From: Myxococcales bacterium
Lineage (GTDB): Bacteria > Myxococcota_A > Polyangia > Polyangiales > Polyangiaceae
Direction of reading: 5' to 3'
DNA length: 64,000 nt
NCBI GenBank assembly: GCA_016703425.1
Contig: JADJCA010000002.1
Coordinates: 682,001 to 746,000, forward strand
Part shown: in pieces, positions 27,191 to 35,530 of the stretch
How the letters are laid out: each line of letters opens with the position of its first letter
Position numbering within the stretch: position 1 is the first letter of the stretch
Made by a program: the position numbers and the translations under genes
Notes under the pieces: model-generated
Told to the model about the DNA's origin: nothing
Database searches by the model: none
Seen by the model: only the letters and a program-made list of their open reading frames with translations

Positions 27191-27829
27191 ATGCAAAACA
27201 CCGTCATTTTCCGCGTTATCGGGCTAGCTTCCCTGGGCCTCGCGGCGGCGTGCAGCGCGCCCGATCCCGGCGAAATCACCATCCGCCGGCCTGCAAAACC
27301 CCAACCCACCCGCTTCGACGCCGGCGTCTCGACGGTCGGCACCGGAGGAGGGGGCGCCGGGGCCTTCGCCGGTGCGCCGCCGTACCTGCGGCAGAGCGGC
27401 CCATCAACCCTGCAACAGGCGCACGCGACGACGGTCATCGGCGGGACCAATCCCGCAGGACGAGACTGCACCGAATGCCACAAGGTCGGCGGGCTCGCGG
27501 AGCGCAAGGACGGCGGTGCGTCAACGCTGTGGACGGCCGGAGGCACCGTCTATACGTCGCTCAGCGGGCCCCCTGTCGACGGCGGCATCGAGGTCCGGAT
27601 TCGGCTCCCCGACGGCGGCGGCGCCAGCGCCTACACCGACGATCAGGGGAACTTCTTCTTTCCTCAGACGCTCTTGCCGAGCGTGCCTGGAGGCTCCCTC
27701 GTGGGCGTGCGCGGCGACCTCGCCCCGACGGGGCGCAGCATGACCGGCATCCTCTTGGACAACCAAGGCGGCTGCTCGGGTACCGGCACGTGCCACGGCG
27801 GCACGGCCAACAAAGTCTTCATGCAATAG
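27191..27829 (+). CDS. c-type heme lipoprotein with CxxCH
   Basis: A 212-residue exported lipoprotein (lipobox LAAAC, Cys21). A Pro/Gly-rich linker is followed by one heme motif, C93TEC96H, and the C-terminus has a further CSGTGTCHGG. The middle (RIRLPDGGGASAYTDDQGNF) looks like a carboxypeptidase-regulatory-like beta domain. It may be an electron carrier at the outer membrane. ATG 27191 and GTG 27182 are both possible starts, neither with a good ribosome site. Confidence 0.65.
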   Translation: MQNTVIFRVIGLASLGLAAACSAPDPGEITIRRPAKPQPTRFDAGVSTVGTGGGGAGAFAGAPPYLRQSGPSTLQQAHATTVIGGTNPAGRDCTECHKVGGLAERKDGGASTLWTAGGTVYTSLSGPPVDGGIEVRIRLPDGGGASAYTDDQGNFFFPQTLLPSVPGGSLVGVRGDLAPTGRSMTGILLDNQGGCSGTGTCHGGTANKVFMQ

Positions 27830-27915
27830 CCGGCGCCCGGCCGGGCGGTCTTCGGCGGTCCGCCGCGGCGCTGGCTCTCTCTGCCGAGCCGAGGACGTGG
27901 TAACGAGGACGCGTC

Positions 27916-29571
27916 ATGACGATGCGACCCCTCGCCGGAGGCCACGCGCCGATGGGCCATGCGGAAGCGTCCGGCGCTGCGAACGGCCATGTCGCCATCG
28001 TGCTGCACGCGCACCTGCCCTTCGTGCGGCACCCGGAGCACGAACGGCACCTCGAGGAGCGGTGGCTCTACGAGGCGCTCATCGAGTGCTACCTGCCGCT
28101 GCTCGACGTCTTCGACCGGCTCGCGGGTGAAGGCGTCGGTTTCGAAGCCACCATGACCGTGACGCCGCCGCTCGCCGCGATGCTGAGCGACGCCATGTTG
28201 CGGAGGCGCTTCGACGCGCACCTCGCGCGACTCGAGGCGCTCGCCGAAAAAGAGATGGTTCGCCTCTACGGCGATAGTCGCTTTGCGCCGCTCGCCACCT
28301 TCTATCGTCACGAGCTGGCGCGCATCCGCAGCATCTGGGAGCGACACGGGGGCAACGTGTTGGCGGGCCTGGTCGCCCACTGGGACGCCGGCCGTCTCGA
28401 GCTCATCACCTGCTCGGCGACCCACTGCTACCTGCCGGCGATGGTGCCCGCGCGCGAAGGCGTCCGGCCGCAGCTCGAGCTCGGCTTTCGGGCCTTCGAG
28501 ACGCTCGTCGGGCGACGACCCGAGGGCGCCTGGCTAGCCGAGTGCGCCTATCACCCGACGCTCGACGCTGAGATGGCGCGCGCCGGCATGAGGTTCACCG
28601 TCCTCGATTCGCACGGCCTCGATCTCGCGAGACCGCGGCCTCCCTTCGGCGTGCACGCGCCCATCGCATCCCCGAACGGCGTCGCCTTCTTTGCGCGAGA
28701 CGCCGAGTCGAGCCGTCAGGTCTGGTCCCGGGAAGAGGGCTACCCCGGCGACTTCGTGTATCGAGACTTCTACCGAGACATCGGCTTCGACCTCGATGAG
28801 GAGCACCTCTATGGAGAGGTCGGTCCTCATGGCACGCGGCTGATGACGGGGCTCAAGTACTACCGCATCACCGGCAAGACCGATCACAAGGAGCACTACC
28901 AGCCGAGCGCCGCGGCGGCCCGCGCGCGCGAGCACGGCAGGCACTTCGCCGCGTCGCGCATCGCCCAGGTGAAAGACCTCGCCCACCGGGTGCCCCACCC
29001 CATCGTCGTCTCGCCGTACGACGCCGAGCTCTTCGGGCATTGGTGGTTCGAAGGGCCTGTCTTTCTCGAATCCGTGTTCCGCGAGCTGCACGCGCGAAGG
29101 GGAGACGGCGTCACCGCCATCAACCTCCGGTCGTACCTCGAGCGGTACCCGGCCATCGTCAGCGCGACGCCGGCGGCGACGTCTTGGGGAGCCGGCGGCT
29201 ACGGCGCCGTTTGGGTCGGCGCCGAGGCCGCGTGGTCGTGGCGGCACGTGCACCACGCGACGCGGTACGCGAAGTTTTTGGTGGAGCAGCACCGAGGCGA
29301 CGGCGGCCTGCGTGGACGCGCGCTCGATCAGCTGATCCGCGAGCTCTTGCTGCTGCAATCGAGCGACTGGAACTTCATCATCAAGACCGGCACGTCGATG
29401 AAATACGCCGAAGCCCGCATCCGCGCCCACGTGCATCGGCTCCGTCACCTGGGACACCTCGTCGAGACGGGGGTCATTGAAGGCGAAGACGCCGCATGGC
29501 TCGACGACGTGTGCGCCCGCGACAACTTCTTGTGGCAGCTCTCGGGAAGCGGGCTGCGAGACGTGTTTTGA
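27916..29571 (+). CDS. GH57 glycoside hydrolase, probable 1,4-alpha-glucan branching enzyme
   Basis: A 551-residue GH57 enzyme acting on glycogen-like alpha-glucans in the cytoplasm. The HAHLPFVRHPE opening is typical of GH57 branching enzymes (DUF1957-type). The likely nucleophile is Glu209 in WLAECAYHP and the acid/base Asp369 in SPYDAELFGHWWFEGP, as in the Thermococcus enzyme. The C-terminal helical domain has SSDWNFIIKTGT. Several in-frame ATGs lie near the start; 27916 is kept because GGACG precedes it. It is 28 bases upstream of dapA, perhaps by chance. Confidence 0.9.
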   Translation: MTMRPLAGGHAPMGHAEASGAANGHVAIVLHAHLPFVRHPEHERHLEERWLYEALIECYLPLLDVFDRLAGEGVGFEATMTVTPPLAAMLSDAMLRRRFDAHLARLEALAEKEMVRLYGDSRFAPLATFYRHELARIRSIWERHGGNVLAGLVAHWDAGRLELITCSATHCYLPAMVPAREGVRPQLELGFRAFETLVGRRPEGAWLAECAYHPTLDAEMARAGMRFTVLDSHGLDLARPRPPFGVHAPIASPNGVAFFARDAESSRQVWSREEGYPGDFVYRDFYRDIGFDLDEEHLYGEVGPHGTRLMTGLKYYRITGKTDHKEHYQPSAAAARAREHGRHFAASRIAQVKDLAHRVPHPIVVSPYDAELFGHWWFEGPVFLESVFRELHARRGDGVTAINLRSYLERYPAIVSATPAATSWGAGGYGAVWVGAEAAWSWRHVHHATRYAKFLVEQHRGDGGLRGRALDQLIRELLLLQSSDWNFIIKTGTSMKYAEARIRAHVHRLRHLGHLVETGVIEGEDAAWLDDVCARDNFLWQLSGSGLRDVF

Positions 29572-29599
29572 AGAAGAGTCTTTGCTAAACGGAGGAGCG

Positions 29600-30490
29600 A
29601 TGCTCACGCTGGAAGGCACCTACACCGCGATTGTCACGCCGTTTGCCGCTGACGAGTCCATCGACTGGAAAGCCTTCGACGCCCTCGTCGACGCGCAGAT
29701 CGCTGGAGGCGTCAGCGGTCTCGTCCCCTGCGGCACGACGGGCGAGAGCCCGGCGCTCTCAGAGGAAGAGCAGCTCGCGGTCATCAAGCGCACGGTGGCG
29801 CGTGCGGCCGGCCGGGTGCCCGTCATCGCGGGCACGGGCTCCAATTCGACGCGCCACGCGATTCACCTCTCGAAGGCCGCGGAAGCCGCCGGGGCCGACG
29901 GCGTCATGGTCGTGGTGCCGTATTACAACAAGCCCACGCAAGAGGGACTCTTCCGCCACTTCACCGCGGTGGCCGCGGCGGTCAAGTGCCCGGTCATGAT
30001 TTACAACATTCCCGGTCGCACCGGCATCGACCTCTCGGCCGACACGCTCGTCCGCATCTGCGAAGCGTCGCCGAACGTCATCGCCACGAAGGAGGCGACG
30101 GGCAACGTGCTCCGCGCGCAAGAGCTGGTGCGGCGACTCGGGCAGCGACTCACGGTGCTGTGCGGCGATGACGCGTTGACCTTGCCGATGGTCGCCATCG
30201 GCGCTCGCGGCGTGGTCAGCGTCACGAGCAACCTGCTCCCGAAAGAGGTGAGCGAGGCCACGCGGGCCGCGCTTCAGGGCGACAACGAAAAGGCGAGGCG
30301 CCTTCACCTGGCCCTCGTGCCCGTCCACGAGATCATGTTCGTGGAGGCGAACCCAGGCCCCGTTAAGGCGGCCATGGCGAAGCGCGGCATGCTCGCCGAC
30401 GTCGTTCGCGGACCGCTCTCCTCGGCGACGGAACCGTCGCGGAAGAGGCTCTGGGAGACGCTCGACCGGTACGAAGGCCGCGCGCCGTGA
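29600..30490 (+). CDS. dapA: 4-hydroxy-tetrahydrodipicolinate synthase
   Basis: A 296-residue enzyme condensing pyruvate with aspartate semialdehyde in lysine and diaminopimelate synthesis. The Schiff-base lysine is Lys164 in NVIATKEATG, Tyr135 lies in IYNIPGRTG, and the GTTGES motif is at 45-50. The start is ATG 29600 behind GGAGGAG. The stop overlaps the dapB start by GTGA, so the two successive steps are translated together. Confidence 0.98.
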   Translation: MLTLEGTYTAIVTPFAADESIDWKAFDALVDAQIAGGVSGLVPCGTTGESPALSEEEQLAVIKRTVARAAGRVPVIAGTGSNSTRHAIHLSKAAEAAGADGVMVVVPYYNKPTQEGLFRHFTAVAAAVKCPVMIYNIPGRTGIDLSADTLVRICEASPNVIATKEATGNVLRAQELVRRLGQRLTVLCGDDALTLPMVAIGARGVVSVTSNLLPKEVSEATRAALQGDNEKARRLHLALVPVHEIMFVEANPGPVKAAMAKRGMLADVVRGPLSSATEPSRKRLWETLDRYEGRAP

Positions 30491-31224
30491 CCGCCGCGCG
30501 CCTCAAGCTCGCGCTCGTTGGAGCGTCGGGACGCATGGGGCAAGCGATCCTGCGCCTCGCCGAAGAAGCCGGAGACATCGACGTCGTCGCGCGGGCATCG
30601 GAGGGCGACTCGCTCGAGGCCGCTTGTGCGGCCGGCGCCCACGTGGCCATCGATTTTTCGTCGCCCGCAGCGACGCGTGCCTTCGTGGCGCTCGCCGCCG
30701 AGGCTCGGCTGCCGGTTGTGGTCGGCACGACGGGCCTCGGCGAAGACGATCGGCTCGCGCTCTCGGCCGCTGCCGCGAGCACGCCGCTCTTCGTCTCGTC
30801 CAACATGAGCGTCGGCGTCTACGTGCTGGGCGCGCTGCTCGAACGGGCGCTCGTGATGCTTGGCCCCGACTTCGACGTGGAGATTGTCGAAGCGCATCAC
30901 CGACGCAAGGTGGACGCGCCTAGCGGAACGGCGATGACGCTGCTCGATGTGGCGCGCAAGACGCGCGCGGGCTCCGAGGCCTCCTTCGGTCGCAGCGGCC
31001 GGCCTGGCGCGAGGCCGGCGGCGGAGATCGGCGTCCTCGCGATGCGAGGAGGCGACGTCGTTGGCGATCATCACGTTCACCTGCTCGGCGACGGGGAGCG
31101 ACTCGAGCTGACGCATCGCGCTTCGAACCGCGACGTCTTTGCGCATGGTGCGCTCCGGGCCGCGCGATTCCTAGCGCACGGCCGTTCGCCGGGCCTCTAC
31201 GGGATGAAGGACCTCTTCGCGTAG
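30487..31224 (+). CDS. dapB: 4-hydroxy-tetrahydrodipicolinate reductase
   Basis: A 245-residue NAD(P)H reductase, the step after DapA. It has the GASGRMGQA nucleotide loop (residues 12-20) and EAHHRRKVDAPSGTA with the catalytic His137/His138 and Lys141. It starts with GTG overlapping the dapA stop and ends with the family's Y-G-M-KDLF. Its length fits the family. Confidence 0.97.
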   Translation: MTAARLKLALVGASGRMGQAILRLAEEAGDIDVVARASEGDSLEAACAAGAHVAIDFSSPAATRAFVALAAEARLPVVVGTTGLGEDDRLALSAAAASTPLFVSSNMSVGVYVLGALLERALVMLGPDFDVEIVEAHHRRKVDAPSGTAMTLLDVARKTRAGSEASFGRSGRPGARPAAEIGVLAMRGGDVVGDHHVHLLGDGERLELTHRASNRDVFAHGALRAARFLAHGRSPGLYGMKDLFA

Positions 31225-31272
31225 CGTGCGACCGAACACACGTGCTGGGGGTCGCCGGACAGCGAAGGCGAT

Positions 31273-32595
31273 CTAGAACGGCAGCGTGAGATCGAGCGAG
31301 CCGCCGCCCTTGCCGATGCGGGGGCTCACGGGCAGCGGGCGCCGCGCGCTCGCCTTGCCGCCATCACTCTGTCCTTTGTCGCCCGAGTCGGTCACGAGCA
31401 AGACGAGGCCGGTGCCCGCCGTTGCGGCGGCCACGCCATAGAACACCAGCTCCAAGAGGCGCACATTTTCGCCGCGCTCGACGCGTTTGCACGCCGCATC
31501 CAGCGCCGCGACGTCCGACTGGGGCACTCCTTGGGGTGAGCAGAAGTCGCCGCGCAGCGTCTCGTGGTCTCGACGATTCTCGTCTTTCAGCGTGAGAAAC
31601 TCGGCCGCCTTCACGGTGCCGGCGATGCCAAAGCCGACGCCCACGCCGATGAAGCCGAGCGCGACGACTGTGCGCGTCGAGATCGGGGCCGACGGCTCCG
31701 GCGCCTTCGTTTCGCCAACGGCCGCGAGCTTGAGCGTGAGCACCTGCTCGGCCGTGGACGACACGTCGACTTCCCTGGTGAGCGTCTCGTAGCCGTCGGC
31801 CGTGACCTTAATCGTGTGACGACCGGGCCGAAGTTCGACGGTCGCTTCGCCGCGCACGATGGCGACGGCTTCGCCGCCGTCGACGACGAGCTCCCCGGTG
31901 AGATCGCCGACGCGGACCGTGACCGGCGCAGCGACCGGTTGGCCGAAGAGGCGATCGCTCAGCCGGCCAGCGATGCGACGGAGCACGTCGTCGTTCTGAT
32001 CGCGCAAGTTGTCGCTAAACGACTCGGAGGCCACGGTGTCGGGTTTGCCTCGACGCCACAGGTGGACATCCGCCGTGACCTGCCCGCGATCGGGGCCCTT
32101 GCGAAGCTGGCCCCAGACGAAGCGGTCGACCTTGAGCTGCTCGCCGATCTTGATGAGGCAGAGCGGGTCGGGCTGCTGCCCGCAGCTCAATCCGTTCATG
32201 AGCGTGCCGAGGTTCACGGTCGTTTCGTCGACGATGACACCGGGCGCGAGCCGCGCGCGGGACCGAAGCGCGCCCGTGAGGGCTTCGGCTTGGTCCTCCG
32301 CGTCTTCCGAAGAGAGCCCGAGGATCGGAACCTCCGTCTTCATCTTCGACGGGGCGGCGCTCTCTGCGGGGCGGCTCTTCGCGGGCGGCGCCTTGGCGGG
32401 GGCTTTCGCCGGCGGCTCTGCCGCGACGGCGGCGGACGCGCCGAGCAGCAGCGCGGTGGCCGCCACGGCGGCGACCGATGACGTGGCCAGCGCCAACGCG
32501 CGTCGCTTCACGAGGCGATGCGGCAAGGGGCGAGCATCTCGCAGTCGAACCGAGAGCACGGGGAGCAATGGTACCTGCGAAGGGCCGCCCTGCAT
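31273..32595 (-). CDS. PEGA-domain exported protein A
   Basis: A 440-residue exported protein with one PEGA domain (about 220-290; DGGEAVAIVRG...RPGRHTIKVTADGYETL). A hydrophobic segment follows (VVALGFIGVGVGFGIAGTV) and then a second near the C-terminus. The N-terminal region shares a pattern with the next gene (ALTGALRSRARLAPG..., SLxDRLFGQP), so the two are paralogues. Start: ATG 32595 overlaps the upstream stop as TGATG, while GTG 32511 gives a cleaner signal peptide; the first is kept but is uncertain. PEGA domains are thought to act at the envelope; the exact role is unknown. Confidence 0.75.
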   Translation of the reverse strand: MQGGPSQVPLLPVLSVRLRDARPLPHRLVKRRALALATSSVAAVAATALLLGASAAVAAEPPAKAPAKAPPAKSRPAESAAPSKMKTEVPILGLSSEDAEDQAEALTGALRSRARLAPGVIVDETTVNLGTLMNGLSCGQQPDPLCLIKIGEQLKVDRFVWGQLRKGPDRGQVTADVHLWRRGKPDTVASESFSDNLRDQNDDVLRRIAGRLSDRLFGQPVAAPVTVRVGDLTGELVVDGGEAVAIVRGEATVELRPGRHTIKVTADGYETLTREVDVSSTAEQVLTLKLAAVGETKAPEPSAPISTRTVVALGFIGVGVGFGIAGTVKAAEFLTLKDENRRDHETLRGDFCSPQGVPQSDVAALDAACKRVERGENVRLLELVFYGVAAATAGTGLVLLVTDSGDKGQSDGGKASARRPLPVSPRIGKGGGSLDLTLPF

Positions 32596-33794
32596 CAGAA
32601 AGCAACGCGAAAGCGGAGGTCACCTTCGCGGGGGCCCACGGACGGCGTCAGCGACCATCGACGGGGCGGGGCGGCGGCGGTCGTCTTCGCGGAAGGCTCG
32701 GTCAAGAGCAGGATGGTCCCTGCGCCCACGAACGCGACGCCAACGCTGCCCGCGATCCACGCGAGGGTGCTGTCGGGTTGGGCCTTGTCGCCGAGCTCGC
32801 AGGCGCGCCGCATGTTCGACGCGACCGATGGCAGCACGCCGGCCGGTGCGGGGCCGCACGGGTCTTTGATCTCGGCACGAATCGGATCTTGGCCGTACTG
32901 ATTCTTTCGAAGGTCGGCGACATCGGAGCTGTTGCCGAACCACTGGACGCCTTTGACGGCGCCCACGACGATGGCGACGGCGCCGACGCCGACGAGGCCG
33001 TAGGCTACGAGGCGACGCACCGGCGAGGGGCGCTCTTCAACCTTGGGTGGCGCTTCGACGGCCTTGGCAACGAGCGAGACGGTGAGCGGCGTCTCGGCGC
33101 CAACGACGACGTTCACCGTCTGGCGGACCGGGAGGTAGCCGTCGGAACGGATCTCGATGGTGTGAGCACCGGCCTTGAGTTCGAGCTGCGCCGAGCCCTC
33201 GACGAGGTTGGCCTGCGTCACGCCGTCGACCGCCACCGTGCCGGCACCTCGCCCCGCGCGAACTGTGACCATGCCGGTCGTCAGCGTGCCCGTGAGGCGC
33301 TCGAAGATTCGGTTCGCGATCTTCTTGAGGCCCTCGCTCGCAGGATCGCGAAGGTCGTCGGAGAAGGTCTCCTTAACGACGCTGTCGTGTTTCCCGCGCT
33401 GCCAGTAGTGGGCCTCGACGGCGACCTGACTCTTGCCGGCCCGTGTCATGCGGCCCCAGAAGAATCGGTCGGCCTTCAGTTGGTCGCCGACGCGCTGGAG
33501 GCACGGCGCATCGAGACGACACTTGAGACCGGCCGTGAGGACCGCGAGGGACACGGTGCTCTCCGAGAGCGTCCAGCCGGCGGTAGCCTTCAACTTCGCG
33601 CGAAGGGCGGCGGTGAAGGCGTCTGCTTGCTCCTCCGCGTCGTCCGATTCGAAGGGAAAGACCGGCGTGCCACCGGCCGCAGACGCGGCCGGAGGGGCCG
33701 GCGTCTTGCCCGGCAGCGGGCGCTGAGCCGCAGCCGTGCTGAGCACGAAGAAGACGACGAGCGAGCAGAGCACCGCAAGGGCGCGCGGAAGCAT
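32595..33794 (-). CDS. PEGA-domain exported protein B
   Basis: A 399-residue paralogue of the gene downstream. A signal peptide ends near STAAAQ. An N-terminal domain (FPFESDDAEEQADAFTAAL...) is followed by a PEGA unit at about 190-245 (GAGTVAVDG...KAGAHTIEIRSDGYLPV). Two hydrophobic stretches follow. The same order of parts is kept in its neighbour, so the pair arose by tandem duplication. It is the first gene of the two-gene operon. Confidence 0.78.
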   Translation of the reverse strand: MLPRALAVLCSLVVFFVLSTAAAQRPLPGKTPAPPAASAAGGTPVFPFESDDAEEQADAFTAALRAKLKATAGWTLSESTVSLAVLTAGLKCRLDAPCLQRVGDQLKADRFFWGRMTRAGKSQVAVEAHYWQRGKHDSVVKETFSDDLRDPASEGLKKIANRIFERLTGTLTTGMVTVRAGRGAGTVAVDGVTQANLVEGSAQLELKAGAHTIEIRSDGYLPVRQTVNVVVGAETPLTVSLVAKAVEAPPKVEERPSPVRRLVAYGLVGVGAVAIVVGAVKGVQWFGNSSDVADLRKNQYGQDPIRAEIKDPCGPAPAGVLPSVASNMRRACELGDKAQPDSTLAWIAGSVGVAFVGAGTILLLTEPSAKTTAAAPPRRWSLTPSVGPREGDLRFRVAF

Positions 33795-33846
33795 GCGGCT
33801 AAGTTATCCTGACGTCGGCCCTGCAAGCAAAAGGAGCGAGGCCGCG

Positions 33847-34395
33847 ATGCGCATCACCGGCGGAGCCTTCCGCTCTCGATCCCTGGCGAGCCCTTCTGGC
33901 TCCGAGACTCGGCCGACGGCAGATCGGGTCCGGGAAGCGCTGTTCTCTATCCTGGAGAACCGCTACGAGCTCACGGGCGCTCGCGTCCTCGATCTCTACG
34001 CCGGAACGGGCGCCCTCGGCCTCGAGGCCCTGTCGCGGGGAGCGTCACACGTTACGTTCGTCGAGCGGCGGCGCGAGGCGCTGGCCGCGATTCGCACCAA
34101 CGTGGCCTCCTTGGGCGTCCTGGCCCAGTCGGAGCTGATGCCGCGGACCGTCCACGCGGCCCTCGCCGCGCTCGCCGGTCCCTTCAAACTGATTTTTGCC
34201 GACCCCCCCTACGCTGACGTTCAGTCTGGCGTTGCGGCGGAGGTCATGAGTGGATTGGCCCGGCTGCTCGGCGAAGGCAGCGTCTTTGTGCTCGAACACG
34301 GCAAAAAAGCCGCTGCGCCCAGCATTGCCGGGCTGGGTTGCGTCGACAGCCGCACCTACGGCGACACGGCTCTGGTGTTTTACGAACCCCGATGA
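33847..34395 (+). CDS. rsmD: 16S rRNA (guanine966-N2)-methyltransferase RsmD
   Basis: A 182-residue SAM-dependent methyltransferase that modifies G966 of 16S rRNA. It begins MRITGGAFRSRSL, has the SAM loop LDLYAGTGALGLEAL (residues 48-62) and the catalytic FADPPY (Asp119 to Tyr122). The start is ATG 33847 with GGAGCGAGG upstream. Size and order match the family. Confidence 0.96.
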   Translation: MRITGGAFRSRSLASPSGSETRPTADRVREALFSILENRYELTGARVLDLYAGTGALGLEALSRGASHVTFVERRREALAAIRTNVASLGVLAQSELMPRTVHAALAALAGPFKLIFADPPYADVQSGVAAEVMSGLARLLGEGSVFVLEHGKKAAAPSIAGLGCVDSRTYGDTALVFYEPR

Positions 34396-34567
34396 ACAAC
34401 GAACCAGCAGACGGCGCATCACATCCGGTTGCTTACAGCGGCCGCGCTTTCGTTATACTCCTGCCGCTGGGCCGTGCTGTTGGCGGTCGGCGGCCACGGG
34501 CCACGCCCGTGATCGCACTTCCCGGACGCCGCTTGCGGCGATCGCTCCCACTGAGGTCCCTTAAGAG

Positions 34568-35158
34568 ATGAGTGCCAGCACGCCTCCGCCCCCCACGGGC
34601 AACAACAACGCACTTTATGCCGGCGTTGCCGTACTGCTTCTCCTAGGCATCGGCTTCTTCGCTTGGAAGTCATTGAGCAGCCCCACGCCGACGCCGCCGG
34701 TGCCGTCGGTCCCCACGCTCCCGTCGGCGCCGCCGACGTCGACGCTGCGGATCGACGACATCCCGTTGCCGCCGCCCATCGACGCGGGCGCTCCGGATAC
34801 CGGGCCCGTCAGGACGGTCACGGGCCCCGGCCCGAACCCCTGCGAGGCTCGCGTCTGCAAGGGCGTGGCTGGCTCCGAGCTTGAGGGAGCGGTGCAGTTC
34901 CGGGCGAAGCAGGCCCACCGCTGCTACGACAACGCGCTCGCCTCCGACAACACGTTGGCCGGCAAGGTGACGTTGAACCTGAAGATCGGCTCAAACGGCT
35001 CCGTCTGCGCCGTTAGTGTGGTGAGCAACGAGCTGTCCAACGCCAGCGTTTCGCAGTGCGTCGCCAACGCCTTCCGCTCCTCCTCGGGCTTCCCCGCACC
35101 GAAGGGTGGCTGCGTTGAGATCAACCTGCCCATTAACTTCAAACCCGGAGGCCGCTGA
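34568..35158 (+). CDS. AgmX/PglI C-terminal domain protein
   Basis: A 196-residue inner-membrane-anchored protein. One TM helix (about 17-35) is followed by a Pro/Thr-rich spacer and a C-terminal TonB-like domain with paired cysteines (CEARVCKG, HRCYDNAL, GSVCAV, VSQCVANAFRS), matching the AgmX/PglI domain seen in myxobacterial gliding and periplasm-spanning systems. It probably spans to the outer membrane and transmits force or holds partners. The partner is unknown. Confidence 0.78.
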   Translation: MSASTPPPPTGNNNALYAGVAVLLLLGIGFFAWKSLSSPTPTPPVPSVPTLPSAPPTSTLRIDDIPLPPPIDAGAPDTGPVRTVTGPGPNPCEARVCKGVAGSELEGAVQFRAKQAHRCYDNALASDNTLAGKVTLNLKIGSNGSVCAVSVVSNELSNASVSQCVANAFRSSSGFPAPKGGCVEINLPINFKPGGR

Positions 35159-35198
35159 GCGATTCCTCTCTTGGGGAATCGCCGCGCCATCACGCTTC

Positions 35199-35519
35199 AT
35201 GGAACGCCTCTCCGCTCGTGCGACCTTGGCAGTCGTTTCGTTCTCGTTGCCGCTCCTGGCGCTCGTCGCCTGCGGTGTCGACGGCAAGACGCCCGACTGC
35301 CAAACGGCGCAAGCGGGCTGCGAACCGAGCGCCGAGAACGCCAACCCAACGACTGACGCGCGCGCCGACGGAACCCTCGAAGGGGGTCGCGATGGGGCGA
35401 CGAGCCCCGACAGCGCGACCACCACCGACGGCGGAGTGGATTCCGCCAGCGACGCGAAGTCTGATGGAGCCGACGCGAAAGCCGACGCCAAGCTCGACGC
35501 GGACGCGAAGACCGGCTGA
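35199..35519 (+). CDS. Lipoprotein stalk with no globular domain
   Basis: A 106-residue lipoprotein (lipobox ALVAC, Cys25). After the anchor it is nearly all Asp/Ala/Lys/Gly-rich low complexity (for example DAKSDGADAKADAKLDAD). It resembles the stalks of the larger lipoproteins at 1371, 16439 and 55413 but carries no domain after the stalk. It could be a spacer protein or the remnant of a longer gene. The next gene starts 12 bases after its stop, in another frame. Confidence 0.6.
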   Translation: MERLSARATLAVVSFSLPLLALVACGVDGKTPDCQTAQAGCEPSAENANPTTDARADGTLEGGRDGATSPDSATTTDGGVDSASDAKSDGADAKADAKLDADAKTG

Positions 35520-35530
35520 GCGCCGCGATC

